From assembly GCF_018130165.1 (NCBI RefSeq), contig NZ_JAFCLZ010000018.1, positions 62,001 through 126,000 of the forward strand: 64,000 bases of DNA. The letters run 5' to 3'. The notes under the pieces are model-generated. The model made no database searches. It saw nothing but the letters and a program-made list of their open reading frames with translations, and was not told the DNA's origin. This stretch comes from Bradyrhizobium sp. JYMT SZCCT0180. GTDB taxonomy: Bacteria; Pseudomonadota; Alphaproteobacteria; Rhizobiales; Xanthobacteraceae. This document shows, piece after piece, positions 62,028-64,000 of this stretch; position 1 is the stretch's first letter, and each line of letters begins with the position of its first letter. The translations under genes were made by a program, and so were the position numbers.

Positions 62028-62513
62028 ATGAAGGCGACCCGGCGGAAGGACTCTCTGCGCCTTGACGAGACCGACCGGCGCATCCTGCGGGCGATGCAAG
62101 CCGATGCACGGCTCACGACGGCGGAGCTGGCCAACAAGGTCGGGCTATCGACGACGCCGTGCTGGAACAGACTCAAGCGACTGGAGAAGCAGGGTTACAT
62201 CGACGGCTATGTTGCGCTCCTCAACCAGGAGAAGCTCGGTCTGCCGGAAACAGTGATCATCGAAATCACGCTCGACCGTCACGACGAGGAGGTGCTGGAG
62301 CGGTTCGGAGAATTGCTCGCGGGCTTGCCCGAAGTGATCGAGGCCTATCTCACGACAGGAGATTACGACTATCTGGTCAAGGTCGCGGTCGAGAGTACGG
62401 CCGGCTACGAACGCTTCCTGCGAGAAAAGCTCTATCGCATTCCGGGGATCCGCCATAGCCGATCGTCGTTCGCGCTGCGGTGCCTGAAGAAGCTGACCTC
62501 GGTTCAGGTCTGA
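62028..62513 (+). CDS. Lrp/AsnC-family transcriptional regulator
   Basis: 161 residues from ATG 62028. The N-terminal helix-turn-helix is LDETDRRILRAMQADARLTT, then ELANKVGLSTTPCWNRLKRL. The C-terminal RAM/ACT-like domain has LPETVIIEITLDRH, PEVIEAYLTTGDYDYLVKV and YRIPGIRHSRSSFALRCLK. Typical length. It probably responds to an amino acid. Targets could include the divergent ACT-domain gene. Confidence 0.93.
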   Translation: MKATRRKDSLRLDETDRRILRAMQADARLTTAELANKVGLSTTPCWNRLKRLEKQGYIDGYVALLNQEKLGLPETVIIEITLDRHDEEVLERFGELLAGLPEVIEAYLTTGDYDYLVKVAVESTAGYERFLREKLYRIPGIRHSRSSFALRCLKKLTSVQV

Positions 62514-62516
62514 CCT

Positions 62517-63203
62517 TCAGCTGTGCGGCTCGCGATCGCCTTCGCCCCAGACATGCCGCGAACGTTCGAGGTGGCGGCGCATCACCGCAACAGCGCCGGC
62601 CTCATCCTGCTTCGACAGCGCGTCGAGCAGCTGGAAATGCTCGCTGGCCGACTGCGCGATATGCTCCCGGGTCGAACCATTCTTGAAGCCGTGAAGCCGA
62701 ACGCGATCACGTAGCGTCTCGACCAGGTCGGCGAGGGGCTTGTTGCCGAGTGTGGCGATGAGGCCAATGTGGAATTGGCGATCGGTCTCCAGGAACTCAA
62801 TGAGATTGCCGTCATCGGCGGCGCGTTTCGTGGCTTCTGCAAGGTCGCGCAGTTGCTCGGTCTGCGCGGGCGTGAGGCGGGCCCGCGCGATCTCGGCGAC
62901 AACAGGCACTTCCAGCAGCACGCGGATCGCGAAGATATCGTTGAGTTCGCCAGGCGACAGCGAGACCACGCGGAAGCCGCGGTTTCGCACGGGCTCGAGC
63001 AGGCCTTCGCGCGCGAGATCGAGCAGGGCTTCGCGTACGGGTGTCGCCGAGACGCCGAGATCGATCGCGAGACGCGGGACGGAATAGAGCTGATCGGGTT
63101 GCATCTGTCCCGTGATGATCAGTCCACGGATTACCTGCCTCGCTTGCTCCCGCAGGCTGGGCCCGGACACCAGGCTCGATCCGCCGATTTGTTGAAGATC
63201 CAT
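62517..63203 (-). CDS. GntR-family regulator, FadR/FCD type
   Basis: 228 residues. The ATG at 63203 (MDLQQIGG) is preferred; the longer frame to 63395 runs through the operator-like repeats and into the sulfatase gene. The winged helix is LREQARQVIRGLIITGQMQP, GVSATPVREALLDLAREGLL. The FCD domain carries the metal-site pattern FHIGLIATLGN...HFQLLDAL. It is divergent from the sulfatase-like gene and likely controls it. Confidence 0.92.
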   Translation of the reverse strand: MDLQQIGGSSLVSGPSLREQARQVIRGLIITGQMQPDQLYSVPRLAIDLGVSATPVREALLDLAREGLLEPVRNRGFRVVSLSPGELNDIFAIRVLLEVPVVAEIARARLTPAQTEQLRDLAEATKRAADDGNLIEFLETDRQFHIGLIATLGNKPLADLVETLRDRVRLHGFKNGSTREHIAQSASEHFQLLDALSKQDEAGAVAVMRRHLERSRHVWGEGDREPHS

Positions 63204-63244
63204 GGCTGTCACTACCCGAAACGCGCGGGTGAGTAAATGTAACG

Positions 63245-63293
63245 TGTGACATATTACTGTTGACCGATGTAATGTGATATGTGATATATTACT
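63245..63293. promoter_or_regulatory. Putative GntR operator: repeated TGTGAYATATTACT
   Basis: TGTGACATATTACT (63245-63258) and TGTGATATATTACT (63280-63293) are 14-base direct repeats with one difference, 35 bases apart. A related TGTAATGTGATAT lies between them. The position between the divergent GntR regulator and the hydrolase fits an operator/promoter. Confidence 0.55.
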
Positions 63294-63323
63294 AGAAAAG
63301 AACACAGAAATGGGAGGTTTGCC

Positions 63324-64000
63324 GTGGTGGAACGCATATTGATGATCGTATCCGACACTGTCCGCTGGGACATGCTCGGCTACAACGGGGGCCACGTCCG
63401 AACTCCCAATCTCGATCGGCTCGCCGCGCGCTCGATGGTCTTCGATCGCTATTATGCGTCGAGCTTTCCGACAGTGCCTGCGCGCTACGACTATCTCACC
63501 GGCAAGCCTGCCTTTGCCGGCGTCGGCTGGGGCGCGCTGCCGCGCGCCGATCGCTCGATTGCGACCTCATTGACCGAAGCGGGTTACACGACGCTCGGCG
63601 TGGTGGACACGCCGTTCTACCAGGTCAACGGTTATTCATATGATCGCGGCTTCAACTTCTTCTACGACATGAAATCCCAGCTCTTGGGAACGCCGCATTA
63701 CAGCTCCTACACCGCACCCAACAAGACCAAGCGCCAGGGCGAAGGCAAGCTTCCGCAATGGCCGATCACCGGCAAGGTGAAGCCCGATCCGCGCACCGGC
63801 GAGATGGATTGCCCTGCGCCGATCACCATGGTGCAGGCAGCCAAGTGCCTGGAGGAAATCTACCAGGACAAATTCTTTGCGCTGGTCGACACCTGGGATC
63901 CGCATGAACCGTGGGACCCGCCCGCCTACTACGTCAGGCACTATCTTCCCGACTATGCCGGCGAACGCGTGCACCCGCCCTATGGCGACTGCAAGAAGCA
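63324..64000 (+). CDS. Sulfatase-fold hydrolase (3' partial)
   Basis: The frame starts with GTG 63324 (or 63327), preceded by GGGAGG, and is open to the window end (225 codons). The N-terminus, ILMIVSDTVRWDMLGYNGG, and TPNLDRLAARSMVFDRYYAS are typical of sulfatases/phosphonate monoester hydrolases. At the active-site motif C/S-x-P-x-R the sequence reads TVPAR followed by YDYLTGK, with Thr50 at the formylglycine position. Later DTWDPHEPWDPP supplies metal-site-type residues. A Thr nucleophile occurs in the related nucleotide pyrophosphatase group, so phosphoesterase activity is possible. Confidence 0.85.
   Translation, partial: MVERILMIVSDTVRWDMLGYNGGHVRTPNLDRLAARSMVFDRYYASSFPTVPARYDYLTGKPAFAGVGWGALPRADRSIATSLTEAGYTTLGVVDTPFYQVNGYSYDRGFNFFYDMKSQLLGTPHYSSYTAPNKTKRQGEGKLPQWPITGKVKPDPRTGEMDCPAPITMVQAAKCLEEIYQDKFFALVDTWDPHEPWDPPAYYVRHYLPDYAGERVHPPYGDCKK

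Overview
The window looks like a chromosome segment of a GC-rich alphaproteobacterium, most likely a Bradyrhizobium-like member of the Hyphomicrobiales. This is inferred from protein style, gene order and IS-remnant types. No rRNA or tRNA gene was seen.

Layout. (1) 1-6784: the end of a thiamine-diphosphate enzyme, then a TAXI-type solute-binding protein, a VasI-like periplasmic protein, a DsrE-like protein and a large repetitive coiled-coil protein. (2) 6918-13166, minus strand: a type I secretion unit (HlyD adaptor plus an ABC exporter with two degenerate C39-like domains) behind a secreted heparinase-I-like polysaccharide lyase without a signal peptide. (3) 14896-27437, plus strand: the core of a Wzx/Wzy-type exopolysaccharide locus. 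It holds a chain-length protein, two GT4-type glycosyltransferases, a polymerase, a flippase, a second lyase, a WecG-family transferase, wecB and wecC. The last three suggest a polymer containing N-acetylmannosaminuronic acid. (4) 27628-41075: a third lyase, two paralogous NodB-type deacetylase modules, a two-domain deacetylase-like protein, an OafA-type acyltransferase, the initiating sugar-phosphate transferase, a Wza/ExoF-like export protein and galE. (5) 41189-46851: a small orphan protein, two LuxR-type regulators with degenerate receiver domains, glmS and a KOW-like small gene. (6) 46780-53529: a patchwork bounded by two 0.54-kb direct repeats, each encoding the same 26-residue hydrophobic peptide. 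Between them lie broken phage/plasmid genes and a CelD-type acetyltransferase. (7) 53605-64000: a LysR regulator divergent from an amidase plus dipeptide-type ABC transporter operon, an ACT-domain protein, Lrp and GntR regulators, and the start of a sulfatase-fold hydrolase.

How it works together. GlmS, WecB, WecC and GalE feed nucleotide sugars. The phosphotransferase at 36574 starts the repeat unit on a lipid carrier, and the glycosyltransferases extend it. Wzx and Wzy flip and polymerise it, and the chain-length and ExoF-like proteins export it. The lyases, deacetylases and acyltransferase would trim and edit the polymer, with one lyase probably leaving through the dedicated type I exporter.

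The most unusual points are the repeated lyase/deacetylase modules, including a decayed third copy with an IS66 remnant beside it. Others are the duplicated element with a conserved micropeptide, the small domain found both alone and fused to an acetyltransferase, the two receiver-dead regulators, and a sulfatase-like protein with Thr where the formylglycine Cys/Ser belongs.
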